Virus record (IMG/VR): IMGVR_UViG_3300046513_000248
Span: 1 to 28,002 of that record
Source: a virus
Strand: one strand, 5' to 3'
Length of the DNA stretch: 28,002 nt
Part shown: piece after piece, positions 1-7,181 of the stretch
How positions within the stretch are numbered: the stretch's first letter is position 1
Layout of the letters: every line of letters begins with the position of its first letter
Position numbers and translations under genes: made by a program
The notes under the pieces: generated by a model
What the model was told of the DNA's origin: nothing
Databases searched by the model: none
The model's input: only the letters and a program-made list of their open reading frames with translations

Positions 1-389
1 AAGGCCGTGCCGCTGGTCGAATACTGGAACTGCAGGGCGGTCTGGGCCGTGTTGAGCGAGAACATCCAGGCGCTGTTGGAGGCGCCGGACGCAGACGACT
101 GCGCCATGATCGCCTGCTGGGCCGTGCCGCCACTGGTGGCCTGCAGGTAGATCCAGGCCTCGACCGTGAACTGGCCGGAGAACAGCCAGTCAGGCGAATC
201 GGCCGTCGTGATGCTGGCGGCGGTGTTGACCCCCGGCAGATTGAACCCCAGCGAACCATACCCGAACTTCGGACTGTCGCCGACCGAGGTGACGGTCGAC
301 TGGACCGTCAGCGTCCTGCCATTGCTGGAGGCGTCGTACGGAAAGTCGGAGCCGGCCGTGACCGTCGGGTCGATGAGGAAGACGGTCAT
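1..389 (-). CDS. LamG/concanavalin A-like phage structural protein, partial (3' end outside window)
   Basis: The reading frame opens with ATG at 389 on the minus strand and runs off the left edge without a stop, so only the N-terminal 129 residues are present. The translation starts MTVFLIDPTVTAGSDFPYD and contains the stretch FTVEAWIYLQ around residues 77-86, a hallmark of LamG/concanavalin A-like beta-sandwich domains, preceded by a predicted strand-rich region. In phages such domains occur in tail or fibre proteins that bind surface glycans. It follows the small structural gene at 408-827 with an 18-bp gap and is in the same late transcription unit. The ribosome-binding site is weak (GGGG upstream). 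The LamG call is fairly secure; the exact virion role is inferred. Confidence 0.7.
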   Translation of the reverse strand, partial: MTVFLIDPTVTAGSDFPYDASSNGRTLTVQSTVTSVGDSPKFGYGSLGFNLPGVNTAASITTADSPDWLFSGQFTVEAWIYLQATSGGTAQQAIMAQSSASGASNSAWMFSLNTAQTALQFQYSTSGTA

Positions 390-407
390 GGCGGCCCCAG
401 CTCAGCC

Positions 408-827
408 TTAAAGGCCTGCCGACGAGTTCAGGACATCATGCGTGAACGACGAGCAGGACACAGTCTGGCCCGAGCTGATGCTGGTCGTGGCGATGATCAT
501 GTTGGCGGCGCTGGTGCCGACCGAGCCGTCCAGCACGACGGTCGTGCCGTCGCTCTTGAAGGCGCGGAAGAAGGTCGCGGTGCCGGTGTTGTCGGCGGAC
601 GAGTCGGCGGTGATCGCGTTGAACGTGATCAGGCCGCCGACAGCGGCCGGCGCGGCGGTGGCGGCAAAGCGCAGCTCGGCCAGCAGCGTGTTGCCGGACA
701 GCGCCGTGTTGGCGTTGGCAGGCTGGGTGCCGCTGTAGATACGCAGGTAGCCGTTGTTCAGGAGGGCCGACAGGGCGTCCGCCTGGGCATTGACGGTGGC
801 GTCGGCAAGCTGGGTGTTCATGGCCAT
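408..827 (-). CDS. Small phage structural-module protein
   Basis: This 139-residue protein begins MAMNTQLADATVNAQADAL and continues through a beta-rich body with ATFFRAFKSDGTTVVLDGSVGTS-type strands, ending in the SFTHDVLN-like tail. This pattern is typical of a family of uncharacterised proteins in the tail/late module of siphophages and podophages. The start at 827 is chosen because GGAG lies 7 bases upstream; an ATG two codons later is possible, and a longer frame reaching 848 lacks a ribosome-binding site. It lies downstream of a minus-strand terminator at 878-904, so it needs either antitermination by the Q-like protein or its own promoter. Role in the virion is unknown. Confidence 0.75.
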   Translation of the reverse strand: MAMNTQLADATVNAQADALSALLNNGYLRIYSGTQPANANTALSGNTLLAELRFAATAAPAAVGGLITFNAITADSSADNTGTATFFRAFKSDGTTVVLDGSVGTSAANMIIATTSISSGQTVSCSSFTHDVLNSSAGL

Positions 828-877
828 GGTAGATCTCCTCGCCAGCATTCACGCCGGACGTACAAGGGGTCGAGACG

Positions 878-904
878 AAAAAAAACCCGCCGGGTGGCGG
901 GTTT
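878..904 (-). terminator. Rho-independent terminator for the minus strand
   Basis: A perfect 9-bp inverted repeat AAACCCGCC / GGCGGGTTT (883-891 and 896-904) encloses a 4-base loop. Read on the minus strand the stem is followed by a run of T, the textbook arrangement. It sits between the genes at 970-1242 and 408-827. A terminator inside a late operon fits a Q-type antiterminated transcript, but it may also simply limit read-through. Confidence 0.85.
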
Positions 905-969
905 GCGTAAAGGGTTGCGGATGACGGGCAGGCGCCAAGCGCCAGGGCGGCCCCGTACCTCCGCAGGAA

Positions 970-1242
970 TCAGTCGGGCGCTTCGGTGAAGGTCACGTAG
1001 TATTTCTTGCCGACGACGAGCTTGTCGACGACGGCCTGGTTCAGGATCGAGGCGTTGAATTCCGCGCAGGGGGTCCAGTGGCCGAAGATGGCGTTCTCGC
1101 TCATCGCCTGCTTCTCGGTGGTGCCTTCCCAGACCGCGCCGAATTTCACATAGGCGCCGGTCAGCTCGCCGCCGGTGTTGCTGCTCGATCGGGCCGGGCT
1201 GGCGCTGTGGAGTTGCAGTTTGCAGACCATGACATCAGACAT
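970..1242 (-). CDS. Conserved small phage virion-module protein
   Basis: The 90-residue product starts MSDVMVCKLQLHSAS and ends KYYVTFTEAPD. The order of elements (an N-terminal KLQLHS strand, an ENAIFGHWTP-like centre, and a terminal G-x-x-YYVxF strand) matches a widespread family of short uncharacterised proteins next to head-tail genes in tailed phages. The start at 1242 has AGAGGAA 6 bases upstream. It is the first structural gene downstream of the Q-like gene, separated from it by 273 bases. A terminator follows its stop codon. I recognise the pattern but not a biochemical function. Confidence 0.65.
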   Translation of the reverse strand: MSDVMVCKLQLHSASPARSSSNTGGELTGAYVKFGAVWEGTTEKQAMSENAIFGHWTPCAEFNASILNQAVVDKLVVGKKYYVTFTEAPD

Positions 1243-1515
1243 GATGTTCCTCTATAGGGTCGGTGACGGGATAGAGGGGCTGGGCCTTACAGTGGTGCAC
1301 CCCGGGGAATGGTAGGGACGAACGGGGGCCAGCAGGGTCGCCGTCCTCGACTGCACGGTTCGTTGCGGAGACCCGGATAACGCCGGGTGTTCGCCCGAGT
1401 TATGCTGTTTCGAAAGGGCCAGTGTTCAGCCATTACAACCCAATCGCCCAGCAGTGCCGCCAGAATACGGATTCCGGCGGACGACTTCAAGCCATTTTTG
1501 CGGGCTGCAACACTT
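1243..1515. other. Non-coding gap between Q-like gene and late genes; probable late promoter region
   Basis: No convincing gene is seen on either strand. It lies where lambdoid phages place the late promoter and the Q utilisation site. On the minus strand it contains a weak promoter-like pair (separate entry) and a 6-bp inverted repeat ACCCGG / CCGGGT (1371-1376 and 1383-1388) without a T-run. The role as a late control region is inferred from gene order alone. Confidence 0.4.
1462..1490 (-). promoter_or_regulatory. Candidate late promoter (minus strand)
   Basis: On the minus strand TTGAAG (1490-1485) and TATTCT (1467-1462) are separated by exactly 17 bases. Each hexamer matches four of six consensus bases. 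Transcription from it would run into the small virion gene at 1242. The match is modest and rests partly on position just after the Q-like gene. Confidence 0.35.
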
Positions 1516-2031
1516 TTACAGTTTGGCCTCGGCGTCTTCGCGGTCGCTGCGCATTTTCTTCTTTGCACGGAAAACGCCGCGGCGCACATACGCTTCCAGT
1601 TCCTCGATCATGTCGCGCACGTAGTCGCGGATCGCGCCGTCGCAGCGCAGCTCGGCCTGGCCGCTGCCGCCGCACAGCGGGCAGTCGCGCTCGGACAGCA
1701 CCGGCGCGCCCAGCTCCTTGACCTTGCCGTGGCTGGTGCAGGCCGGGCACACGGAATTGAGCCAGTAGCGCAGCGAATAATGGGCCACCGCGTCGACCCG
1801 GACATGCTCGGGCCAGGTGCGGCGCACCGCCTTGGTCGAGACCAGCCAGGTCCATTCGTGCAGCACGCGGCGGTAGCTGGGCGCCTCGTTGCCGAATTTC
1901 AGTCGGATGAGCTGGGAACTGAAGCCGCCGGCCAGGGCCACGGCCATCAGCACGTCTGGCGTGTGGTGCAGCTCGTCGTTGCGCAGGTTGCCGGACAGGG
2001 TGGCGCGGGCGTAGCGTTCAGCCAGGATCAT
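1516..2031 (-). CDS. Q-like late antitermination protein with zinc finger
   Basis: The 171-residue protein has a helical N-terminal half (residues 1-90) and then two CxxC pairs: C95/C98 and C117/C120, the latter in the form CPLCGGSG, giving a DnaJ-like zinc finger. A basic helical tail follows (RAKKKMRSDRED, residues 155-166). This layout resembles lambdoid Q antiterminators of the phage 21/82 type, which bind DNA at the late promoter and make RNA polymerase read through terminators. The position supports it: last gene of the early operon, facing the virion genes across a 273-base gap. The start at 2031 lies shortly after the stop of the previous gene, with GAGG upstream. A different zinc-finger regulator cannot be excluded. 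Confidence 0.65.
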   Translation of the reverse strand: MILAERYARATLSGNLRNDELHHTPDVLMAVALAGGFSSQLIRLKFGNEAPSYRRVLHEWTWLVSTKAVRRTWPEHVRVDAVAHYSLRYWLNSVCPACTSHGKVKELGAPVLSERDCPLCGGSGQAELRCDGAIRDYVRDMIEELEAYVRRGVFRAKKKMRSDREDAEAKL

Positions 2032-2038
2032 GGGAACC

Positions 2039-2230
2039 TCAGACGATTTTCAGGGTGGTCAGGACGTGGTCGATGGCGCGGTCGACCAGCTGCGGGGTCG
2101 GGTGATCGCCCAGGATCGGGTCGATCAGGTCCGCGATCTCGTCCAGGCGCTCGTCGCTGGCGCACAGCAGCTCGCGCACCATGCGGTAGCGGCGCGCATC
2201 GCGCTCGTTCTCTTGGGCTTGGGTAATCAC
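2039..2230 (-). CDS. Small helical protein of unknown function
   Basis: A 63-residue product starting from GTG at 2230, overlapping the stop of the DUF1064-type gene in a GTGA junction. It begins MITQAQENERDARRYRMVREL and contains an acidic amphipathic middle (DERLDEIADLIDPILGD). A longer frame extends upstream to 2611, but that part is the shadow of two other genes and has no start signal. I do not recognise the family. Translational coupling to its neighbour indicates it is a real member of the early operon. Confidence 0.5.
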   Translation of the reverse strand: MITQAQENERDARRYRMVRELLCASDERLDEIADLIDPILGDHPTPQLVDRAIDHVLTTLKIV

Positions 2231-2565
2231 TTGGTCTCCAGGATGTCGATATTGAAAATGTGCTTCATCAGGTGGCGCTTGATCTTGTAGACCGGGGTCA
2301 GGAGGCCCTTCACATCCTCGACGATCGTCTTGCCGCCCTGGTCGTAGACGAAGTCGGCGACGTAGCGCAGGGCCGGCGTGGCCCGTTTGCTGCCGAGGAT
2401 GCGCACCGACGGGATCAGCTCGAACTTCACCTGGCGGCGCAGGTTCGAGATCGACCCCATCTGCTCCAGCGCGACCAGGTTCTTCCAGCGGCGGGCCTCG
2501 GCGCGCGAGTCGAACGGGATGCCGTCGACCATCGTCTTGATGTTGTGGAACTTGGGCCGGCGCAT
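2227..2565 (-). CDS. DUF1064-type PD-(D/E)XK nuclease-like phage protein
   Basis: The 112-residue protein shows the DUF1064 layout: an N-terminal PFDSRAEARRW segment (E23 within SRAEARR), a central YVADFVY strand (D71) and a VEDVKG strand with E83, D84 and K86. These match the E...D...ExK arrangement of small PD-(D/E)XK endonuclease-fold proteins. Family members are common in the replication and recombination regions of phages; a Holliday-junction or endonuclease role has been suggested for related folds but activity is not established here. The start overlaps the upstream stop in a TGATG junction, so it is probably translated by coupling. Family assignment is good; function is inferred. Confidence 0.75.
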   Translation of the reverse strand: MRRPKFHNIKTMVDGIPFDSRAEARRWKNLVALEQMGSISNLRRQVKFELIPSVRILGSKRATPALRYVADFVYDQGGKTIVEDVKGLLTPVYKIKRHLMKHIFNIDILETK

Positions 2566-2807
2566 CAGTCGAGCCTCGGGCGGCGACGGTTACTGCGGCG
2601 CAGCGAGGCACGCAGCTCGGCGATCCGGGTGTCGAGGTAGATCACCTCGGCCGGCTGCGGGTTCATCCAGCGCTGCTCGCGCCTGGCGATCGCGGCGATC
2701 GCGCGCACGCGGGCCGCGTAGCGCACCATCGGGTCGCTCGACAGGGATTCGGCCAGGTTGCGGGCGGCGCGCGCGGCGCGCACGTTGGCGAGGTAGATGA
2801 CGCTCAT
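2565..2807 (-). CDS. Small arginine-rich protein, unknown function
   Basis: An 80-residue, strongly basic protein beginning MSVIYLANVRAARAARNLAES and ending RRSNRRRPRLD. The composition (about one residue in five is Arg) could suit nucleic-acid binding, but no domain is recognised. Its start overlaps the preceding gene's stop by a few bases and its own stop overlaps the next start, the arrangement seen all along this operon. Confidence 0.5.
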   Translation of the reverse strand: MSVIYLANVRAARAARNLAESLSSDPMVRYAARVRAIAAIARREQRWMNPQPAEVIYLDTRIAELRASLRRSNRRRPRLD

Positions 2808-3205
2808 GCCGGCACCCCGGACAGCCTGGCGTAGTGACTGGGCTTGTCGCGCATGTCGTTGCTGCCTTCGCGCTGGCCGCGCGAGGACGGCAGGTAGCGG
2901 TTCGACAGCGGCCGGAACGGCGGACGGGTCGGCGGCGGCACCTTCTCGCCCTTTTCCTTTTCCGAGATCTCGTTCAGGCCGTACTTGTCCAGCAGCGCGT
3001 CACTGGCCTCGATGCGCGGGCCGATCTCGCTGACCATGACCGCGCAGCCGCGCACCACCAGCTCGCGGTACAGGTCGCCGATCTCGGCCAGCGTCAGGCG
3101 CAGCGTGCCGTGCAGCAGGATGCCTTCCTCGGGCGTGATCGCTACGCCCGTCAGCAGCAGGTTGGTGATCTTGCGGCCACACGAGTTCGGGTTCGGCATC
3201 TTCAT
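2804..3205 (-). CDS. Hypothetical early-operon protein
   Basis: The 133-residue product starts MKMPNPNSCGRKITNLLL. The first 75 residues are predicted helical; the tail (residues 85-133) is rich in Pro, Arg and Ser and looks disordered. The start at 3205 is chosen over a longer frame reaching 3373 because AAGGAG lies about 8 bases upstream and the longer extension is low-complexity Pro/Arg sequence shadowing the neighbour. No family is recognised. It overlaps genes on both sides by 4 bases. Confidence 0.55.
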   Translation of the reverse strand: MKMPNPNSCGRKITNLLLTGVAITPEEGILLHGTLRLTLAEIGDLYRELVVRGCAVMVSEIGPRIEASDALLDKYGLNEISEKEKGEKVPPPTRPPFRPLSNRYLPSSRGQREGSNDMRDKPSHYARLSGVPA

Positions 3206-3627
3206 CGCACGTCTCCTTCGGAATAGACCGGGTCCAGGCCGTTCTCGGCCAGCCATTCGCCCAGGCGCTGGTGGTTGTTGCCAGGGGTCTGGCGGTAGCC
3301 GTGCTGCAGGGCCATCGCCAGGGTGAGGATGAAATCGCGGTCGGGGCCGGGGTGGCGCAGGGGACTGCGCCACTGTCCCATCTCCTCGACCGTCCAGCCG
3401 TAGTGCCTTGCCACCACCTCCAGCGCCCGGATCACGCGGGCCAGGACCGGGATGTCGTCCATGGCTTCCTGCTTGACGCGGATGCGCGATTTCTCGAAGT
3501 CGATGTCGGCCTTCTCCCAGTCGTAGAACCAGGCGACCTTGTTGAAATCCTTCTCGAACTCGCGCGTCACCCGGATTTTGCGCACCGCGGGCGCGACCGG
3601 CATCGGAGGACGTGGCAGGCGCGGCAT
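3202..3627 (-). CDS. Hypothetical early-operon protein
   Basis: A 141-residue protein, MPRLPRPPMPVAPAVRKIRV at the N-terminus, followed by a charged body with WFYDWEKADIDFEKSRIRV and a Trp/His-rich middle. The start at 3627 is coupled to the stop of the VWA gene (TGATG); a second Met at residue 9 is an alternative start and neither has a clear ribosome-binding site. No known domain is recognised. Its place between the VWA gene and small phage genes says only that it belongs to the early transcript. Confidence 0.55.
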   Translation of the reverse strand: MPRLPRPPMPVAPAVRKIRVTREFEKDFNKVAWFYDWEKADIDFEKSRIRVKQEAMDDIPVLARVIRALEVVARHYGWTVEEMGQWRSPLRHPGPDRDFILTLAMALQHGYRQTPGNNHQRLGEWLAENGLDPVYSEGDVR

Positions 3628-4199
3628 CAGGCGCTGGTGCGGACGCTGGTGGCGAACGCGCTCATGGTCGCGTAGGTATCGGCCACGCCCTGCGCGTTGC
3701 CGGCGAAGGTGCGCAGGTACTTCGGGTCGATGCCCAGGTTCTGGCCGCCCAGCTCTGCCTTCTTGCCGCAGGCGTCGTAGCGCACGATCCAGCCGTTCTC
3801 CTGCTCGACCTCGCGGCGCAGGGCGCGGGTCTTGGCCTCGGTGAAGTCCTTGCTGGCGTTGTCGCCGTCGTCGGTGACGACGTTGACGATCACCTTGTCG
3901 GCCCAGCCTTCGGCGGTAATGCGCGCGCGCTGGCGCAGCAGGGTGCGGCAGATCGCGTCCCAGACCGCCGTGGTGCCGACGGTCTCGTAGTGCACGCTGG
4001 TCAGGTTGCCCAGGTGCGCGATGTTGACACCCTCGTACAGGGTGTCGATCTTGTCGTCGAACAGGACCAGGGTCGCGCGCGCCTGGCCGGGCACGGTCCT
4101 CTGCTCGGACAGGAAGCCGTTGTAGCCGTTGATGGTGTCGTGGCGCAGGTGCGACATCGAGCCGCTGCGGTCCAGGATGCTGATGATCTCGATCTTCAT
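3627..4199 (-). CDS. VWA-domain protein with intact MIDAS motif
   Basis: The 190-residue protein is essentially one von Willebrand factor A domain. It begins MKIEIISILDRSGSM, giving the DxSxS metal-binding motif at D10-S12-S14. The other MIDAS elements are plausible: T76/T77 in VGTTAVWD and T109-D110-D111 in VNVVTDDGDN. VWA domains bind partners through a divalent metal and often work with AAA ATPases, but no ATPase of that kind is next to it. AAGGGGAA precedes the ATG at 4199. It has a 275-base gap upstream, so it may start a separate transcript. The domain call is firm; why a phage early operon carries it is unclear. Confidence 0.85.
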   Translation of the reverse strand: MKIEIISILDRSGSMSHLRHDTINGYNGFLSEQRTVPGQARATLVLFDDKIDTLYEGVNIAHLGNLTSVHYETVGTTAVWDAICRTLLRQRARITAEGWADKVIVNVVTDDGDNASKDFTEAKTRALRREVEQENGWIVRYDACGKKAELGGQNLGIDPKYLRTFAGNAQGVADTYATMSAFATSVRTSA

Positions 4200-4474
4200 G
4201 TGTTCCCCTTGCTGGTTATAGGTACTGCCCGCTTTCCTGCTTCTCTCTGTGCTGCCGCCTGCGCAACCCCGTTTCTCTGATGGTGGGCAGACGTAGCCTT
4301 CCCTGACGCCTGCCTTTACGCACTTCTCCGACGGAGCCGCACGACGCGCCAGCCTTTCGTGTCATGGGTGCTGGCTTCGCCGCCCATCGCTCCTGTTTCA
4401 GACACTTCCCACAGTAGGAGCCTCACCGCACACCGCTGTCGTCTTCTGACCCGACCAGTGCGCTGCCTGTGCGG
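4200..4474. other. Unusual 275-base gap inside the otherwise overlapping early operon
   Basis: All other genes between 1516 and 7878 overlap or nearly touch, so this gap stands out. On the minus strand it holds a 23-codon frame (ATG 4387, stop 4316-4318) with AGGAG close upstream and, overlapping its end, a 35-codon GTG frame rich in Arg and Gln. Neither resembles a known protein. No terminator with a T-run and no convincing promoter was found. It could hold a leader, a small RNA or decayed sequence. Confidence 0.3.
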
Positions 4475-5365
4475 CTACCGGATCACCGGCTTCGCCGCGC
4501 GCATGATCGCCATGCGCAGCCGTCGCGGCCCCTCTTCTCCCCACTCCAGCAGCGCGTCGGCCCAGTCCGAACCGACGATGTTCTCGGGGTAGGCCACGCC
4601 GCAGCCGAGCACCTCGGCCGCCTTGGTGGCCTTCTCGACGCCGGGGTTGAAGCCACGGCGTTCGCAGGTCTCCCAGTCGTTGTCGCCGCACACCACGGCC
4701 AGGCCGGCCACGGTCGAGCGCGAAACCACCTCGACCAGGTTGCCGGCGTCCAGGCAGATCTCGATCTGGCTGTTGGCCAGGGTCTGAAACAGCGCCAGGC
4801 CGGTGGCGAACCCTTCGGCGAAGCCGTGCAGGACGGCGCCGGGGCGGGTCAGCAGCAGCGAGACGCCCTTGGTCGAGCAGCCGGTGTAGTTGCGCTTGGT
4901 GCCGTCCGGCCAGATGCGCTGCACGGTGGCGAGGCGCCCGTCCCTGAACAGCGGCCAGACCAGCACCTCGCCATCGAGGCGCAGCTTGTCGCCGCCGAGC
5001 ATGGACAGGCCCTTGCGGGCCAGGTACGGGTGGCCGTCGTACAGGCGCGGCAGCGACTGGTAGTAGCGGACCATGCCCTGGTAGGCGCGCGCGGCCTTCT
5101 CGCGCTCGCGCTGGCGGCGCTGCGCGTTGTCGCGCTCGATGCGCTTCCTCTCGATCGGCGAGACCGGGGTGTCGTCGGTCCACTCGATCCACTCCTCGTC
5201 GACCGCGTAGTCCTTGTAGTAGCCGCGGCGGCCGTCGACACGCAACATGTAGGCGCCGTTCTTCTTCTTCGGCTTGTCGGCCGTGGCGCAGCGATACCAC
5301 TTGCCGTTCGGGGCGACCTCGCGCGGCAGGAAGCCGGCGGCCAGCAGGGTGTTGTAGAAGTCCAT
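4475..5365 (-). CDS. Toprim-domain DNA primase
   Basis: The 296-residue protein has a basic N-terminal region (residues 1-60), a charged linker rich in Arg/Glu (70-95) and a C-terminal Toprim domain. The Toprim signature residues are visible: E184 in FAEGFATGLAL, D228 and D230 in CGDND, and D267 in GSDWADAL, with an NPGVEKATKAAE helix between them. These bind the metals used in primer synthesis. This is the short phage and plasmid type, lacking the DnaG zinc finger in an obvious form. It is coupled to the helicase gene by a TGATG overlap, suggesting the pair act together at the phage replication fork. The family is secure; the primase activity is inferred. Confidence 0.85.
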   Translation of the reverse strand: MDFYNTLLAAGFLPREVAPNGKWYRCATADKPKKKNGAYMLRVDGRRGYYKDYAVDEEWIEWTDDTPVSPIERKRIERDNAQRRQREREKAARAYQGMVRYYQSLPRLYDGHPYLARKGLSMLGGDKLRLDGEVLVWPLFRDGRLATVQRIWPDGTKRNYTGCSTKGVSLLLTRPGAVLHGFAEGFATGLALFQTLANSQIEICLDAGNLVEVVSRSTVAGLAVVCGDNDWETCERRGFNPGVEKATKAAEVLGCGVAYPENIVGSDWADALLEWGEEGPRRLRMAIMRAAKPVIR

Positions 5366-6876
5366 CAGGCACCGCCCCGCAGGCGCTGGCCGGCCTTCAT
5401 GCGCGCCTTGGCCCAGGCGATGTTGATCGAGCGCAGCTTGCCCTTGACCTCGCGCCCGGCCTCGACCGGCACCACGTCGGCGAACGCCACGCCCGGCGGC
5501 TGGCCGGTGATCTGGGCGTACCTGTCCTTGGCCCAGCTTTCTCCCTTGCCCAGGCGGATCGCCTCGGAGACGATCTGCGGGTACAGCTCGGCCACCATGA
5601 GGCTGGCGTCACGCGTGGCGACCAGCTCGACCAGGCTGCCGGGCTTGTGCAGCAGCGCCGGCTTGGGCGGGTACACGTGGCCGCAGGCCGGGCAGTACGG
5701 CAGCGGGTCGTGCAGGTGCGCGCACGACGGGCATTTCACCGGCTTGATTTCCTTGTCGGCCTTGGCACTGCTGCTGCGGCCCTGCTTGCCCTTGTCCAGT
5801 TCCAGGCAGCCCTCGGCAAAAAAGCGGGTCCAGCGCGCCCAGAACCGTTCCGAGTTGCCGGAGTGGTCCAGCACGATGCAGGCGTCCTTGCCCTCGCTGA
5901 TGCGCAGGCCCCGGCCGAACAGCTGGATGTACTCGGCCAGCGAGTTGCGCAACGGGCGCGCCATGATGACCACGCCGATGTCGGGCACGTCAAAACCCTT
6001 GCTGGCGGCGGTCACGGTGATCAGGCCGCGGATGCTGGAGTCGGGCCGGCGGAATTCCTCGACCACCTCGGCGCGCTCGATGTCGTCCTCGCGGGAGGTG
6101 TAGGCGCGGGTGATGACGCCGGCGGCCATGAACTGGCGCTCCAGCTCCTGCACGTGGGCGGTGTCGACCGCGCTGCAGATGAACTTGCGGCCTTGTCCCA
6201 GCTTCAGGTACTCGGCCACGCAGTCGCCCACCACGGCCAGGGCGCGCTTGCTGGTCTCGCGCACATCCCACTCGCCGCCGATGACCGGCACGCCGGTCAT
6301 GTCCGGCTCGCGCGCGGCATAGATCCGGTACGGCGCCAGGAACCCGGTGTTGATGAGTTCGTTGGTGGTGGCCACGTTGATCATGGCGTCGTACAGCTTG
6401 CCCATGCCCTTCGTGAACGGGGTCGCGGTCAGGCCGACGAAGATGGTGTCGGGTTCGGCCGCCATCTTCTGGGTGACGGTGCGGCTCACCGAGTGGCATT
6501 CGTCGACCAGGACCAGCTGCGCCTCGGGCCACTTGCGCCGGGCCAGGGTCTGCACCGAGCACACCTGCACGCGCTCCCACGGCACCACGCGGTAGTGGTT
6601 GGACTGCATCACGCCGTGCGGGATCTCCTCGGCGTCGAACACGCGGCTGGTCTGGTCGATCAGGTTGATGCGGTCGCACACGAAGGCGACCTTCTTCATC
6701 TTGCGGCGCGCTTCGCGGACCATGAACGCGGCCAGCTTGGTTTTCCCGGAGCCGGTCGGCGCCACCAGGCAGATGCGGCGCTTGCCGGCCGCGATCGCGT
6801 GGCGGATCGCCTCGATGCCGGCGATCTGGTAGCCGCGCAGGCCGGCGTAGATGTCGGGCACGGCCAGCTCGGTCAT
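5365..6876 (-). CDS. Superfamily 2 DNA helicase with C-terminal zinc ribbon
   Basis: The 503-residue protein carries the SF2 motifs in order: Walker A APTGSGKT (39-46), DECH box (125-128), GLTATP motif III (148-153), and motif VI QLFGRGLR (318-325). A four-cysteine zinc ribbon follows, C382/C385 and C395/C398. It resembles phage helicases of the DEAD/UvrB-like group that unwind duplex or branched DNA. The start at 6876 follows the preceding gene's stop with a 4-base ATGA overlap; a longer frame reaching 7425 is a shadow of two other genes. Together with the primase downstream it forms a phage replication module distinct from the plasmid initiator at 21750. Confidence is high for family, moderate for the exact role. 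Confidence 0.9.
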   Translation of the reverse strand: MTELAVPDIYAGLRGYQIAGIEAIRHAIAAGKRRICLVAPTGSGKTKLAAFMVREARRKMKKVAFVCDRINLIDQTSRVFDAEEIPHGVMQSNHYRVVPWERVQVCSVQTLARRKWPEAQLVLVDECHSVSRTVTQKMAAEPDTIFVGLTATPFTKGMGKLYDAMINVATTNELINTGFLAPYRIYAAREPDMTGVPVIGGEWDVRETSKRALAVVGDCVAEYLKLGQGRKFICSAVDTAHVQELERQFMAAGVITRAYTSREDDIERAEVVEEFRRPDSSIRGLITVTAASKGFDVPDIGVVIMARPLRNSLAEYIQLFGRGLRISEGKDACIVLDHSGNSERFWARWTRFFAEGCLELDKGKQGRSSSAKADKEIKPVKCPSCAHLHDPLPYCPACGHVYPPKPALLHKPGSLVELVATRDASLMVAELYPQIVSEAIRLGKGESWAKDRYAQITGQPPGVAFADVVPVEAGREVKGKLRSINIAWAKARMKAGQRLRGGA

Positions 6877-7181
6877 GGACGCGCCTGCAGGGCCATGATG
6901 CGGTCGAGCACGTCGGCGCGGTTGCGGGCGCCCACCAGCGCGCGCACCTTGTCCTGCCATTTTTCGTGACGGCGGATCGTCGCTTCCATCGCCTTGACCT
7001 GTTCCATGCTCTGCTGCAGGCGGCGGTCGATGCCGAAGCGCTTGCGGATCTCGGCTTTCAGCGCCTCGCCATGCTCGCCCGCCTCCAGCGCGGCCAGCTG
7101 GGCCTCCAGCACGTCGATCTCGTCGCGCAGGGAGTCGACCAGCTCGACCAGCTCGGCATCCATCGGCAGGCCGGCGCTCAC
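6873..7181 (-). CDS. Coiled-coil early-operon protein
   Basis: A 102-residue product starting from GTG at 7181, which overlaps the nuclease stop in a GTGA junction. Residues 8-38 (ELVELVDSLRDEIDVLEAQL and onward) and 50-75 show heptad spacing of Leu/Val/Met, so a helical coiled coil is likely. No enzymatic motif is visible. It is sandwiched between the Ref-like nuclease and the helicase and may be an accessory factor for one of them, but that is guesswork. Confidence 0.6.
   Translation of the reverse strand: MSAGLPMDAELVELVDSLRDEIDVLEAQLAALEAGEHGEALKAEIRKRFGIDRRLQQSMEQVKAMEATIRRHEKWQDKVRALVGARNRADVLDRIMALQARP

Noticed and set aside
1371-1388. Inverted repeat ACCCGG / CCGGGT considered as a terminator
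   Set aside because: No T-run follows on either strand and the stem is only 6 bp. A Q-related pause hairpin cannot be excluded but is not shown.
2039-2611. 190-codon frame extending the small protein at 2039-2230
   Set aside because: The upstream part is in the shadow of the DUF1064-type gene and its neighbour; the GTG at 2230 overlapping the previous stop is the better start.
4469-6103. Long plus-strand open frame opposite the primase and helicase genes
   Set aside because: It is antisense to two genes with clear motifs, has Ala/Val/Gly-rich low-complexity composition typical of high-GC shadow frames and lacks a ribosome-binding site.
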